From a virus, in the IMG/VR virus record IMGVR_UViG_3300035682_001161, positions 1-47,666 of that record: a stretch of 47,666 bases of DNA; one strand, 5' to 3'. The notes beneath the pieces are model-generated. The model was given only the letters and a program-made list of their open reading frames with translations, was not told the DNA's origin and searched no databases. Positions within the stretch are counted from its first letter, which is position 1, and every line of letters starts with the position of its first letter. A program made the translations under genes and the position numbers. Positions 8,527 through 15,967 of the stretch are shown here, in pieces.

Positions 8527-8937
8527 ATGACACATTTTGTACAAGTCGTAAACGGCGAAATCAAACAAGTCTGGGATACACCTCCCGCAGAAGGCGTAGG
8601 CAATAACGGCTGGCGCAACGCTGTGGAAGTTCGTCCTGCAATCACAGCACACCGTCAGGGCTACACCGCCCACCGCTTTGATTTGAACACTGATCCAGTG
8701 CAGATCATCTGGGACACATACGAAATCTCCGTGGCTGACCGCAAAAACGGTATGAAGTCCAACGCAGGTTTTGGATTCCAGCAAGTGGTGATGGAGCAGT
8801 CCCGCCTACAGCTTTCTCCTAACGCTAACGAGCAGTACGATGCTACAGCGGTAGAGACAGCGCGTCAGGCTATGTTGACCAAACAAGCCGCTATTGAAGC
8901 TGCTACAACTCACGATCAGCTAGACGCTTTGTTGTAA
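8527..8937 (+). CDS. Conserved phage protein of the tail-fibre region, unknown function
   Basis: A 136-residue soluble protein with a strong AAGGAG before its ATG. The N-terminal half (FVQVVNGEIKQVWDTPPAEG..GWRNAVEVRP) has the look of small phage proteins encoded next to tail fibres, where a host-independent assembly or chaperone role is often suspected. The C-terminal part is helical and Ala/Gln-rich (ETARQAMLTKQAAIEAATTHDQLDALL). No catalytic motif can be seen. Its place after the RCC1 pair and before the sugar cluster supports a tail-assembly link, but that is inference. Confidence 0.55.
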   Translation: MTHFVQVVNGEIKQVWDTPPAEGVGNNGWRNAVEVRPAITAHRQGYTAHRFDLNTDPVQIIWDTYEISVADRKNGMKSNAGFGFQQVVMEQSRLQLSPNANEQYDATAVETARQAMLTKQAAIEAATTHDQLDALL

Positions 8938-8968
8938 ACTGTGTCCTCACACTAAAAAGGGGACTGCA

Positions 8969-9754
8969 ATGAAGAGAATACTGGTAATGGGTTTGCCCGG
9001 TGCGGGTAAGACCACTTTGGCTCAACACATCCTTGACCACTTGCAAGCAGAACGCAAGACGGTCATGTGGCTTAACGCCGATGATGTGCGTAAGAAGTAC
9101 AACGACTGGGATTTCTCCCACGAAGGTCGTATTCGCCAGAGCCTACGGATGCGTGAATTGGCTGACAGCCACGATGTGGACTATGTGATCTGCGACTTTG
9201 TTGCTCCTCTTGTTGAGATGCGTAACAACTTCAAAGCTGACTGGACTATCTGGGTTGACACTATTGACCAAGGTCGTTTTGAGGATACCAACAAAGTATT
9301 TATTCCTCCCAAGGAATATGACTTCAGGATCACTGAGCAAAAGTCTGAGAAGTGGGGTGAGTTCATTGCCGCGCATATTTTGGATGACCGCCGCCGTCCT
9401 GTCTTTGACTGGCAGAAAGAAACAGTTCAGATGCTTGGCAGATGGCAACCTTGGCATGCAGGACACCGCAAGCTGTTTGAACGGGCGCTAGCCAAGACTG
9501 GTCAGGTTGTTATCCAGATCAGAGACTGCCAAGGCTGGAACGGCTCTAACCCGTTTGCTGCCAATCAGGTTAAAGAGTTTATTAGCCGTGATCTAGACAC
9601 TCTGTACCAAGGTCAGTACGAGGTTCAATTGGTTCCTAACATTGTCAATATTACCTACGGGCGTGATGTTGGCTACAAGATTGAGCAGGAATCTTTTGAT
9701 GACGCTACCCATGCTATCTCAGCTACCAAGATACGCAAAGAGATGGGTGTGTGA
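8969..9754 (+). CDS. P-loop kinase (APS-kinase-like) fused to HxGH nucleotidyltransferase
   Basis: A 261-residue protein with two domains. Residues 1 to about 150 resemble adenylylsulfate kinases or related small P-loop kinases: Walker A GLPGAGKTT at 8-16, then VMWLNADDVR and GRIRQSLRMRELA. Residues 157-261 are a nucleotidyltransferase of the cytidylyl/NMN adenylyltransferase type: GRWQPWHAGH carries the HxGH motif and AISATKIR is the second phosphate-binding motif. Such fusions activate a small molecule with a nucleotide. If the first domain is a true APS kinase it could supply PAPS to the sulfotransferase domain at 3771, though the second domain looks more NMNAT-like than ATP-sulfurylase-like, so substrates are open. 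The GTGA at its end overlaps the next gene. Confidence 0.7.
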   Translation: MKRILVMGLPGAGKTTLAQHILDHLQAERKTVMWLNADDVRKKYNDWDFSHEGRIRQSLRMRELADSHDVDYVICDFVAPLVEMRNNFKADWTIWVDTIDQGRFEDTNKVFIPPKEYDFRITEQKSEKWGEFIAAHILDDRRRPVFDWQKETVQMLGRWQPWHAGHRKLFERALAKTGQVVIQIRDCQGWNGSNPFAANQVKEFISRDLDTLYQGQYEVQLVPNIVNITYGRDVGYKIEQESFDDATHAISATKIRKEMGV

Positions 9755-10161
9755 TTGTCTTTACCAACGGATGCTTTGATGTGCTCCACCGTGGGCACGT
9801 TGAGTATCTGGAGAAATCCAAAGCGTTGGGTGAGAAGCTAATCGTAGGTTTAAACTCAGATGCGTCTGTACGGGTACTAAAGCCCGGCAGACCCATTAAT
9901 TCCCAAGATGACCGCATGGCTGTTCTGCTTGCGCTTCGCTGGGTAGATGAGGTCATCATCTTTGATGAGCCTACGCCGTTGCAATTAATCCACAGAATCA
10001 AGCCTGACATCATCACAAAAGGCGGAGATTACAAGCCTGAGCAGGTTGTTGGTTTCACCTTGGTCAAACACACAGTTATCATTCCTTTCCTAGATGGCTA
10101 TTCATCGACAAGGATAATCAATGCAACTCAAGGGTATAGTAAAGAAGGGCTGGGGGTCTGA
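9751..10161 (+). CDS. HldE C-terminal-like (RfaE2) nucleotidyltransferase
   Basis: A 136-residue stand-alone nucleotidyltransferase. VFTNGCFDVLHRGHVEYLE with the HxGH motif at residues 13-16, then GLNSDASVRVLKPGRPIN, DDRMAVLLALRWVDEVIIFDE and KPDIITKGGDYKPEQVVG, are the hallmarks of the HldE/RfaE C-terminal domain, which joins AMP to heptose-1-phosphate to give ADP-heptose. The expected end motif S.T.II is present as YSSTRII. The start is GTG 9751, coupled to the previous stop. It is one of five consecutive sugar-activation genes. Substrate specificity in the phage is inferred from family membership. Confidence 0.85.
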   Translation: MIVFTNGCFDVLHRGHVEYLEKSKALGEKLIVGLNSDASVRVLKPGRPINSQDDRMAVLLALRWVDEVIIFDEPTPLQLIHRIKPDIITKGGDYKPEQVVGFTLVKHTVIIPFLDGYSSTRIINATQGYSKEGLGV

Positions 10162-10483
10162 GCTAATCTGGGCTACCAACGATAAGTACTGCGGGAAGTT
10201 AATGACTTTCCGCAAGGGTGCTAAGTTCTCCATGCACTTCCACGCTGAGAAAGATGAGACTTGGCTAGTCCAAAGTGGTCTGTTCAAGGTTATTTGGATT
10301 GACACCAAAGATGCCAGCCGCCATGAAAAGATCCTTAACGTCGGGGATACATGGCACAACCCACCATTACTCCCTCACCAGCTAGTCTGCCTAGCAGCAG
10401 GTGTGATCTTAGAAGTCTCAACTGCTGATTCCGTGGAAGACAATTACCGAGTGGAAGCGGGGGACAGTCAATGCGTATCCTAG
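10121..10483 (+). CDS. Cupin-fold protein (sugar-phosphate isomerase-like)
   Basis: A 120-residue single-domain cupin. Motif 1 is visible as FSMHFHAEKDETWLVQSG (HxH, Glu and Gly spaced as usual), and motif 2 as GDTWHNPPLLPHQLV, giving a 3-His-type metal site. The opening KGWGSELIW recalls the C-terminal domain of mannose-6-phosphate isomerases. The gene overlaps the end of the nucleotidyltransferase gene by 41 bases and the start of the kinase gene by 13 bases, so translation is coupled. A sugar isomerase or epimerase step is plausible: no GmhA-like isomerase is visible in the window and this protein could take that place. That is speculation from context. Confidence 0.65.
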   Translation: MQLKGIVKKGWGSELIWATNDKYCGKLMTFRKGAKFSMHFHAEKDETWLVQSGLFKVIWIDTKDASRHEKILNVGDTWHNPPLLPHQLVCLAAGVILEVSTADSVEDNYRVEAGDSQCVS

Positions 10484-11181
10484 TCATTGGTGATGCCTGC
10501 ATAGACGAGTATAGGTACGGTGAAATCCGGAGAGTAAATCCAGAATCTACTGCGCCGTTGCTTAACTTTGAAGACAGTGAAGAAAAACTTGGCATGGCGT
10601 TTAACGTGGCTAAGAATCTTAGGTCTTTTGGTGCAGTGGTAGAACTTCTTGTTCCAACTGAAATGTCCCGAAAAATTAGGTACATAGACCGTAGAACAGG
10701 AGAACATCTACTTAGAGTAGACCATGACGTACAAGCTCAATCTTGTTTAGTCGGTAGTAAGTACATGTTTGATGCCATAGTTATTTCTGACTATGACAAA
10801 GGTTTTGTAACTAACGAGGTTATTCAAAAGCTACGCAAACGGTTTAAAGGCCCAATTTACATGGACACCAAGAAACATAACTTGGCTGACTTTGCTGGTA
10901 TCTACATCAAGATTAACGAGCGTGAACTGTTTGAATCTACGTCTATCCCAGATCCAGAACATTTAATTGTTACTTACGGGGCTAAGGGATGTGGATATAA
11001 AGATTCACTCTACCCGGCTAAGGTGATAGAAGTTGTGGATGTCTGCGGGGCAGGCGATGTATTCCTAGCTGCTATGGTCTATAAGCATTTAGAAACTGGC
11101 GACATGGGCCAAGCTTTGCCGTTTGCCAATGAGAAAGCGGCAATATCTTGCCAGAGCATAGGGGCTGTATGCGTATCTTAA
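10471..11181 (+). CDS. HldE N-terminal-like (RfaE1, PfkB family) sugar kinase
   Basis: A 236-residue PfkB-family kinase, shorter than the usual ~310-residue HldE kinase domain, with the lid and part of the central sheet reduced. The N-terminal MRILVIGDACIDEYRYG, then KIRYIDRRTGEHLLRVD and AIVISDYDKGFVT, match the heptose-7-phosphate kinase subfamily. The anion-hole/catalytic motif is VCGAGDVF (GAGD 193-196, base Asp196). In HldE it phosphorylates D-glycero-D-manno-heptose 7-phosphate at C1. The ATG overlaps the cupin stop within the string ATGCGTATCCTAG. Having kinase and nucleotidyltransferase as separate genes differs from the fused enterobacterial HldE. Confidence 0.8.
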   Translation: MRILVIGDACIDEYRYGEIRRVNPESTAPLLNFEDSEEKLGMAFNVAKNLRSFGAVVELLVPTEMSRKIRYIDRRTGEHLLRVDHDVQAQSCLVGSKYMFDAIVISDYDKGFVTNEVIQKLRKRFKGPIYMDTKKHNLADFAGIYIKINERELFESTSIPDPEHLIVTYGAKGCGYKDSLYPAKVIEVVDVCGAGDVFLAAMVYKHLETGDMGQALPFANEKAAISCQSIGAVCVS

Positions 11182-11924
11182 TTACTGGATATAAAGGGTT
11201 TATTGGCCAAAACATGGTCAAAGCTCTGTCAGATCACGACCTAGATCTGTGTGAATGGGGTGATGAGTATTCCCTCTATGGAATAGATAGAGTCATACAT
11301 CTGGGTGCTATCTCAGATACACGATGTCAAGATTGGGTAGCTCTGCGTAAACAGAATGTAGGGTATACCATTACTTTAATGGAGAGGTGTCAGAAGTATG
11401 GGATACCTATTCAGATAGCTTCTTCCGCTTCAGTCTATGGGCCAAACAATACGACGTTTAAAGAGACTGACCCAGTAGCTCCTGCTAATCTATACGCAGA
11501 ATCTAAAGCTCTTATAGAAGAGTACTTTCATACTATGCAACCTGTTGCGCCCATCCAGATATTCAGATACTTCAACGTCTACGGCCCACATGAAGACCAT
11601 AAGGGCGATCAGGCTTCTCCGTTTCATAAGTTCCGCGAGCAGGCAAAGACTGGGACAATTAAAATATTTGAAGGTTCAGAAAACTTTAAACGTGACTTTA
11701 TTCATGTAGATGAGGTCATCAAAGTTCACAGAAAACTTTTAATTTTTCTAGGTTCTGGAATTTGGAACGTAGGAACTGGAAAAACAATGTCATTTTTAGA
11801 CGTTGCTCGCTTGGCAGCAGATGAATTTTCAGCGAAAATAGAGACTATTCCAATGCCTATATTGGGTGGTTATCAAATGTATACGTGTGCTGACATGACC
11901 AAACTAAACGGGATATTAAAATGA
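11169..11924 (+). CDS. HldD-like NAD(P)-dependent sugar-nucleotide epimerase
   Basis: A 251-residue short-chain (extended SDR) epimerase. The dinucleotide motif GYKGFIG is at residues 7-13, followed by SSASVYG and the catalytic Tyr109-x3-Lys113 (YAESK). RYFNVYGP..DHKG..ASPF and EGSENFKRDFIHVDEV are strongly like ADP-L-glycero-D-manno-heptose 6-epimerase (HldD/RfaD), the last step of ADP-heptose synthesis. It is somewhat shorter than HldD (about 310). The start ATG 11169 overlaps the kinase stop by 13 bases; an upstream start would add seven unrelated residues. Residues 187-193 are encoded by one copy of a 20-bp palindrome that recurs three more times in the window. Confidence 0.85.
   Translation: MRILITGYKGFIGQNMVKALSDHDLDLCEWGDEYSLYGIDRVIHLGAISDTRCQDWVALRKQNVGYTITLMERCQKYGIPIQIASSASVYGPNNTTFKETDPVAPANLYAESKALIEEYFHTMQPVAPIQIFRYFNVYGPHEDHKGDQASPFHKFREQAKTGTIKIFEGSENFKRDFIHVDEVIKVHRKLLIFLGSGIWNVGTGKTMSFLDVARLAADEFSAKIETIPMPILGGYQMYTCADMTKLNGILK
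11730..11749 (+). repeat. Dispersed 20-bp palindromic element, copy 1 (inside hldD-like gene)
   Basis: AGAAAACTTTTAATTTTTCT: two 9-base arms around a TT centre with one arm mismatch. It is an exact reverse complement of the copy at 29764-29783 and differs by one base from the copy at 35884. It lies inside the epimerase reading frame (codons 187-194), which it keeps open. Confidence 0.7.
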
Positions 11925-12013
11925 GAGACTGGGCCGAGGCAATTATTGCAGCGGCCTGTATAGTCGCCTTTGTAATCTTTGGAACCTACATGATTGCATG
12001 GAGTTTGGGTTGA
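11921..12013 (+). CDS. Small single-span membrane protein, 30 aa
   Basis: A short gene read from ATG 11921, overlapping the epimerase stop as ATGA, to TGA 12011-12013. It begins MRDWAEAIIAAACIVAFVIF: a charged N-terminus followed by about 20 hydrophobic residues, an obvious transmembrane helix. The next gene starts one base after its stop. Its place at the head of the lysis cassette suggests a small holin-like or antiholin-like peptide, but size and hydrophobicity are the only evidence. Confidence 0.6.
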   Translation: MRDWAEAIIAAACIVAFVIFGTYMIAWSLG

Positions 12014-12014
12014 T

Positions 12015-12488
12015 ATGGAACTTGAGTATTACACCAAGATTATTGGTGCGGTAACTGCCTCAACTGCCATGATCGGTGGCGGTTATACGCTTGCCGACAA
12101 GTTTGGTGTATTCCATAAGGACATTCTCAAATGGTCACCAGAGCACTTTCAAATATCCGATGCACCTGCAAATGGCGAATTCAAGGTTGTAGTGGCTCGT
12201 CAGAAGCTCAGAGATAACTGCGAAGTTACGTCATTTAAAATAGAGGTGCGGGATTCTGAATTGGTTGTACACCCAGCCAAACCTAGCATTGCAACGTTTT
12301 CAGGCCCAGCCAGCGACACAGTAGATAAGTTTGGATACAAGTTTAAACTTGACACTACTTCACAAGTGACACCCGGCGTTGCTACGTTAATGGCTCACAT
12401 TAAATACAAGTGCCCCGAAGGTGAAGTAATTGTCAATTACCCTGCACATAAAAACTTAATGTTTACAATAAAGGAATCCAATGTTTGA
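12015..12488 (+). CDS. Membrane-anchored protein of the lysis region, unknown function
   Basis: A 157-residue protein read from ATG 12015. Residues about 6-27 (TKIIGAVTASTAMIGGGYTLAD) form a hydrophobic helix, perhaps a signal anchor. The remainder looks like a soluble beta-rich domain with two Cys (DNCEVTSF, YKCPEGEVIV) that could pair if exported. It overlaps the holin gene by 8 bases. Location between a tiny membrane protein and the holin suggests a role in lysis or in the envelope, for example a spanin-like function, but no lipobox or clear spanin coiled coil is visible. Confidence 0.5.
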   Translation: MELEYYTKIIGAVTASTAMIGGGYTLADKFGVFHKDILKWSPEHFQISDAPANGEFKVVVARQKLRDNCEVTSFKIEVRDSELVVHPAKPSIATFSGPASDTVDKFGYKFKLDTTSQVTPGVATLMAHIKYKCPEGEVIVNYPAHKNLMFTIKESNV

Positions 12489-12975
12489 TGTATTAAGTGG
12501 TGGTATTTTGGGTTCAGTATTTGGTGGCTTGTTCCGTATGGCCCCCGAGGTGCTGAAGTTCTTTGACAAGAAGAACGAGCGCCAGCATGAACTGTTGATG
12601 TTTACACGCCAATGTGAACTAGAGACATTACGTGGTCAGCAGAAGTTGGCTGAGATTGGCGCACAGCGGGAAGCCGCTATTGACGTAGGAGTCATGGATG
12701 CGTTTCAGTCTGCCATAGAGCAGCAAGCCACAATGGTCAAAGCCGCTGGTGGTTGGGCTGCTAGTCTGTCGGCATCCGTTAGGCCAGTCGTAACGTACTG
12801 GGTGCTGTTTGTTTGGAGTTTTATCCACGTATGGTTTGCATGGAACGCATGGATCACTGGCGCTCCTCCCGTAGAAGTATTCAAGATAATGATGTCACCT
12901 GACTTCTCAGCACTGCTGGCTGGCACAATAAATTTCTGGTTCCTTGATCGTACATTAGCAAAAAGGGGTTTATAA
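12481..12975 (+). CDS. Holin of the 3-TM phage/GTA type
   Basis: A 164-residue protein. Residues 1-20 are glycine-rich and hydrophobic (GGILGSVFGGLF). A charged helical stretch follows (KKNERQHELLMFTRQCELETLRGQQKLAEIGAQ), then VRPVVTYWVLFVWSFIHVWFAW and LLAGTINFWFLDRTLAKRG. The motif SVRPVVTYW and the final WFLDR are typical of the 3-TM phage holin family related to gene transfer agents. Holins make lesions in the inner membrane so that the endolysin reaches the wall. It sits two genes before the lysozyme. Confidence 0.75.
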   Translation: MFDVLSGGILGSVFGGLFRMAPEVLKFFDKKNERQHELLMFTRQCELETLRGQQKLAEIGAQREAAIDVGVMDAFQSAIEQQATMVKAAGGWAASLSASVRPVVTYWVLFVWSFIHVWFAWNAWITGAPPVEVFKIMMSPDFSALLAGTINFWFLDRTLAKRGL

Positions 12976-13092
12976 ATGGCACACGCTACTACTTGTTTAA
13001 TTCACGAAGATGGCCCATGCACCTGTGGGTTTGAAGAAATCTTAGAAGACGAGGCCGCAGAGATTGCCGCTGAAGAGCTTAACAAAGAATGA
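12976..13092 (+). CDS. Small acidic Cys-containing protein, 38 aa
   Basis: ATG 12976 directly follows the holin stop, and the TGA at 13090-13092 overlaps the ATG of the lysozyme gene. The peptide has three Cys and two His in its first half (CLIHEDGPCTCGF), a possible small metal site, then a very acidic helix (EEILEDEAAEIAAEEL). The tight coupling to holin and endolysin genes supports that it is translated. I do not recognise a family. Confidence 0.55.
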   Translation: MAHATTCLIHEDGPCTCGFEEILEDEAAEIAAEELNKE

Positions 13093-13532
13093 ACTTAGAA
13101 CTAGCCGCAGAGATGTGCAAACGGTTTGAGGGCTTTCGCTCCAAGCCGTATCTTTGCCCTGCCAATGTAGCCACGATTGGCTACGGTTCTACCTACTACG
13201 CAGATAAGCGCAAGGTAACTTTAGAAGACGCACCAATGAGTCAGGAAGAAGCTCACGCGCTTTTAATGATTGAGCTTGAGCATACGTACCTACCCGGTGT
13301 TCTGCGTAACTGTCCCGGCTTAATTCTGGACGAACGCAGGTGCAACGCCATCGTGGACTTTGCCTACAATTTGGGCACAGGACGCTTGCAAACATCTACG
13401 TTAAAGAGGAAAATCAATGCCAATGATTGGGAAGGAGCAAAAGAACAACTTATGCTCTGGACTAAGGGTGGCGGTCGAGTACTGCCGGGACTATTAAAAC
13501 GCCGCACGGCTGAGTGCGCTTTGTTGGATTGA
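13089..13532 (+). CDS. Endolysin, GH24 lysozyme
   Basis: A 147-residue T4/lambdoid-type muramidase that cleaves the bond between MurNAc and GlcNAc in peptidoglycan. The catalytic pattern Glu-8 residues-Cys-5 residues-Thr is present exactly (Glu14, Cys23, Thr29 in FEGFRSKPYLCPANVATIGYG region), the form with Cys in place of Asp known from P1- and P21-type endolysins. Later family motifs are DFAYNLGTGRLQTSTLKRKIN and KGGGRVLPGLLKRRTAEC. There is no obvious cleavable signal peptide or SAR helix, so export probably relies on the holin encoded upstream. It starts at ATG 13089 within ATGA. Confidence 0.9.
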   Translation: MNLELAAEMCKRFEGFRSKPYLCPANVATIGYGSTYYADKRKVTLEDAPMSQEEAHALLMIELEHTYLPGVLRNCPGLILDERRCNAIVDFAYNLGTGRLQTSTLKRKINANDWEGAKEQLMLWTKGGGRVLPGLLKRRTAECALLD

Positions 13533-13535
13533 CCA

Positions 13536-15623
13536 ATGGCACTAAAAAAACTTGTACTAAAACCGGGAGTGAACCGGGAAAACACCCGTTACGCTAACGA
13601 AGGTGGTTGGTATGAGTCCGACAAAGTGCGGTTCCGCCAAGGTACACCTGAGAAAATTGGTGGCTGGGCACGTATATCTACAGCTACGTTTCAAGGTCTG
13701 TGCCGTTCTCTATGGAATTGGATCACGCTAGATAACTTAAACCTGATTGGTGTAGGCACTAACTTAAAGTTTTATCTTGAACTGGGTGGTGAGTACAACG
13801 ATATTACGCCTATTCGGGCGGCGGCTATCCTTAATAACCCGTTTGCCACAACTAATCTGCTTACTTTAGTTACGGTTACAGACACAGCGCACGGCGCAAT
13901 CACGGGTGACTTTGTAACGTTTAGTAACGTAGCTCCTGTAGGTGGCCTTGATTTAAACGGTGAGTATTCTATTACTTACGTTGATGCTGATACCTACACA
14001 ATCGTATCTACTACTGCGGCTACTTCTACTGTAGCGGCTGGTGGTGGTTCAACTGTTAATGCAATCTATCAAATTAACGTAGGCGATCCATACGAGATTC
14101 CACTGGCCGGCTGGGGTGCTGGTACATGGGGCGCAGGAACTTGGGGATTTGGCGGTACGTCAACATCTGCAATTAGGTTGTGGAGTCAGAACAACTTTGG
14201 TGAAGACTTAGTTTATGGTTTCCGTGGTGGCCCAATCTATTATTGGGATGCCGGTTATGGCGTAGCCCCTGCTTTAGCTACGGTCACCATAGCTTCTCCT
14301 GCGGTGGTTACTGCTGCTTATAGCTTGCCTAATGGCTCTCCAGTCATCCTCACTAACAGTGGTTATCCGTCTGCATTGCCTACGGGACTTAGCCCCGGAA
14401 CCATCTATTACGTCATTAACTCTAGTGGCAATACTTTTAACTTAGCGGCTACTGTTGGCGGCGCGGCTATTACCACGACAGGAACGCAGTCTGGCGATCA
14501 TTACATCATGCCTAACGGTGTAGATATTGCAAGTCTGTCAGGCGCATCAGACTGCCCAATCATTCAAAACTTTGTCTTTGTATCTGACATTAGCAGGTTT
14601 GTGTTTGCGTTTGGCTGTAATGACTACGGCTCTACCACACAGAATCCTATGTTGATTCGCTGGTCAGATCAAGAGTCTGTGGTTAACTGGACACCATCTG
14701 CTACTAATCAAGCCGGTAGTGTTACTTTATCGCACGGCTCTAGCATTGTGACTGCCGTTCAAACCCGTCAAGAGATCTTGGTGTGGACTGACTCGGCTAT
14801 CTATTCGCTTCAGTACATTGGCCCGCCTGTAGTTTGGTCTAGCCAGTTGATGGGTGACAACATCTCTATCCTTGGTCAGAACGCAGCAACTCAAGCTTCT
14901 GGTGTGGTGTACTGGATGGGTGTAGATAAGTTCTATCTGTACGATGGACGCTTACAGACTTTGCCATGCGACCTCCGCCGGTATGTATATCAAGACATTA
15001 ACCTCCAGCAAAACCAACAAGTGTTTGCCAGTACCAACGAAGGTTTCAACGAAATCTGGTGGTTCTACTGCTCGGCTGGTAGCTTGGTAGCTAACCGTTA
15101 TATTGTGTACAACTACCTTGAAAAAATCTGGTACTACGGCACTATGGAGCGGACAGCTTGGCTTGATTCTGGCTTAAGAGACTTCCCTATTGCCGCTACG
15201 TACAACTACAACTTGGTCGATCAAGAGTTTGGTTTAGACAATAATGAGACAGGTACGCCAGCAGGTATTGAGGCTTACATTTCATCTTCTGAGTTTGACA
15301 TTGATGACGGGGACAAGTTTGGATTTGTCTGGAGAATGCTACCCGACCTGACATTCTCAGGATCAGATGCTTCACCAACCCCGCAAGTTACGTACACTTT
15401 ATATCCCATGCAGAACTCAGGCTCTGGTACAGGTACGGCGGTAAACAAAGATGTAGACAAGCAGACGGGCGCTCAGTACACAGTGACTGAAGGTTTTACA
15501 GGGCAGATCAATACTCGTGTGCGGGGCAGACAGTTAATTTTAAAGGTTAGCTCGGATAACCTTGGAACCACATGGCAGTTGGGTGCTACCCGTATTGACA
15601 TTAGACCGGACGGCAGACGATGA
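13536..15623 (+). CDS. Large virion structural protein (P22 gp10-like tail/DNA-stabilisation type)
   Basis: A 695-residue protein beginning LKKLVLKPGVNRENTRYANE, followed by WYESDKVRFRQGTPEKIGGW. I associate this N-terminus with podovirus proteins annotated as packaged-DNA stabilisation or tail hub proteins. The middle is beta-rich with propeller-like segments (LWSQNNFGEDLVYGFRGGPIYYWD, EILVWTDSAIYSLQYIGPP, GVVYWMGVDKFYLYDGRLQTLPCDLRRYV). The C-terminus again looks like a beta-sandwich. No catalytic motif is seen. The next gene overlaps the stop as ATGA. Placement in the structural operon fits a tail protein; equivalence to P22 gp10 is a resemblance by eye. Confidence 0.6.
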   Translation: MALKKLVLKPGVNRENTRYANEGGWYESDKVRFRQGTPEKIGGWARISTATFQGLCRSLWNWITLDNLNLIGVGTNLKFYLELGGEYNDITPIRAAAILNNPFATTNLLTLVTVTDTAHGAITGDFVTFSNVAPVGGLDLNGEYSITYVDADTYTIVSTTAATSTVAAGGGSTVNAIYQINVGDPYEIPLAGWGAGTWGAGTWGFGGTSTSAIRLWSQNNFGEDLVYGFRGGPIYYWDAGYGVAPALATVTIASPAVVTAAYSLPNGSPVILTNSGYPSALPTGLSPGTIYYVINSSGNTFNLAATVGGAAITTTGTQSGDHYIMPNGVDIASLSGASDCPIIQNFVFVSDISRFVFAFGCNDYGSTTQNPMLIRWSDQESVVNWTPSATNQAGSVTLSHGSSIVTAVQTRQEILVWTDSAIYSLQYIGPPVVWSSQLMGDNISILGQNAATQASGVVYWMGVDKFYLYDGRLQTLPCDLRRYVYQDINLQQNQQVFASTNEGFNEIWWFYCSAGSLVANRYIVYNYLEKIWYYGTMERTAWLDSGLRDFPIAATYNYNLVDQEFGLDNNETGTPAGIEAYISSSEFDIDDGDKFGFVWRMLPDLTFSGSDASPTPQVTYTLYPMQNSGSGTGTAVNKDVDKQTGAQYTVTEGFTGQINTRVRGRQLILKVSSDNLGTTWQLGATRIDIRPDGRR

Positions 15624-15967
15624 GCTTTATTGTTACCACCGATTTTGAGCTTAATAAGGTAGCCGCACCTAATCTGCCCTTGCCTCCAAACGAGTACGAC
15701 CGTTTATATTTTGATCAGATGCTAAACATCTTGCGTCTGTACTTTAACAGGATTGATGCGTTAACCACGCAGTTAATGGCTTCTGGCGTAGTTCCTCCTT
15801 TGACTAACTACACAGTGGCTACTCTACCTAGCGCAGTCACTTCAGGTAAAGGTGCAAGGTCTTTTGTTACTGATGCTCTAGGCCCAGCGTTTGGGGTAAC
15901 TGTTGCGGCTGGCGGGGCTATTGCTGTGCCTGTATATTCTGACGGAACAAATTGGAAGGTCGGATAA
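15620..15967 (+). CDS. Small virion protein with fibre-type C-terminal module
   Basis: A 115-residue protein. Residues about 20-50 (LPLPPNEYDRLYFDQMLNILRLYFNRID) are an amphipathic helix that may trimerise. The C-terminal half (GKGARSFVTDALGPAFGVTVAAGG...PVYSDGTNWKV) is a short beta module that recurs in phage tail proteins and resembles the sequence at the start of the window. It is coupled to its neighbours by a 4-base overlap upstream and a 1-base overlap (TAATG) downstream. It is probably a tail or neck accessory protein. Confidence 0.6.
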   Translation: MSFIVTTDFELNKVAAPNLPLPPNEYDRLYFDQMLNILRLYFNRIDALTTQLMASGVVPPLTNYTVATLPSAVTSGKGARSFVTDALGPAFGVTVAAGGAIAVPVYSDGTNWKVG

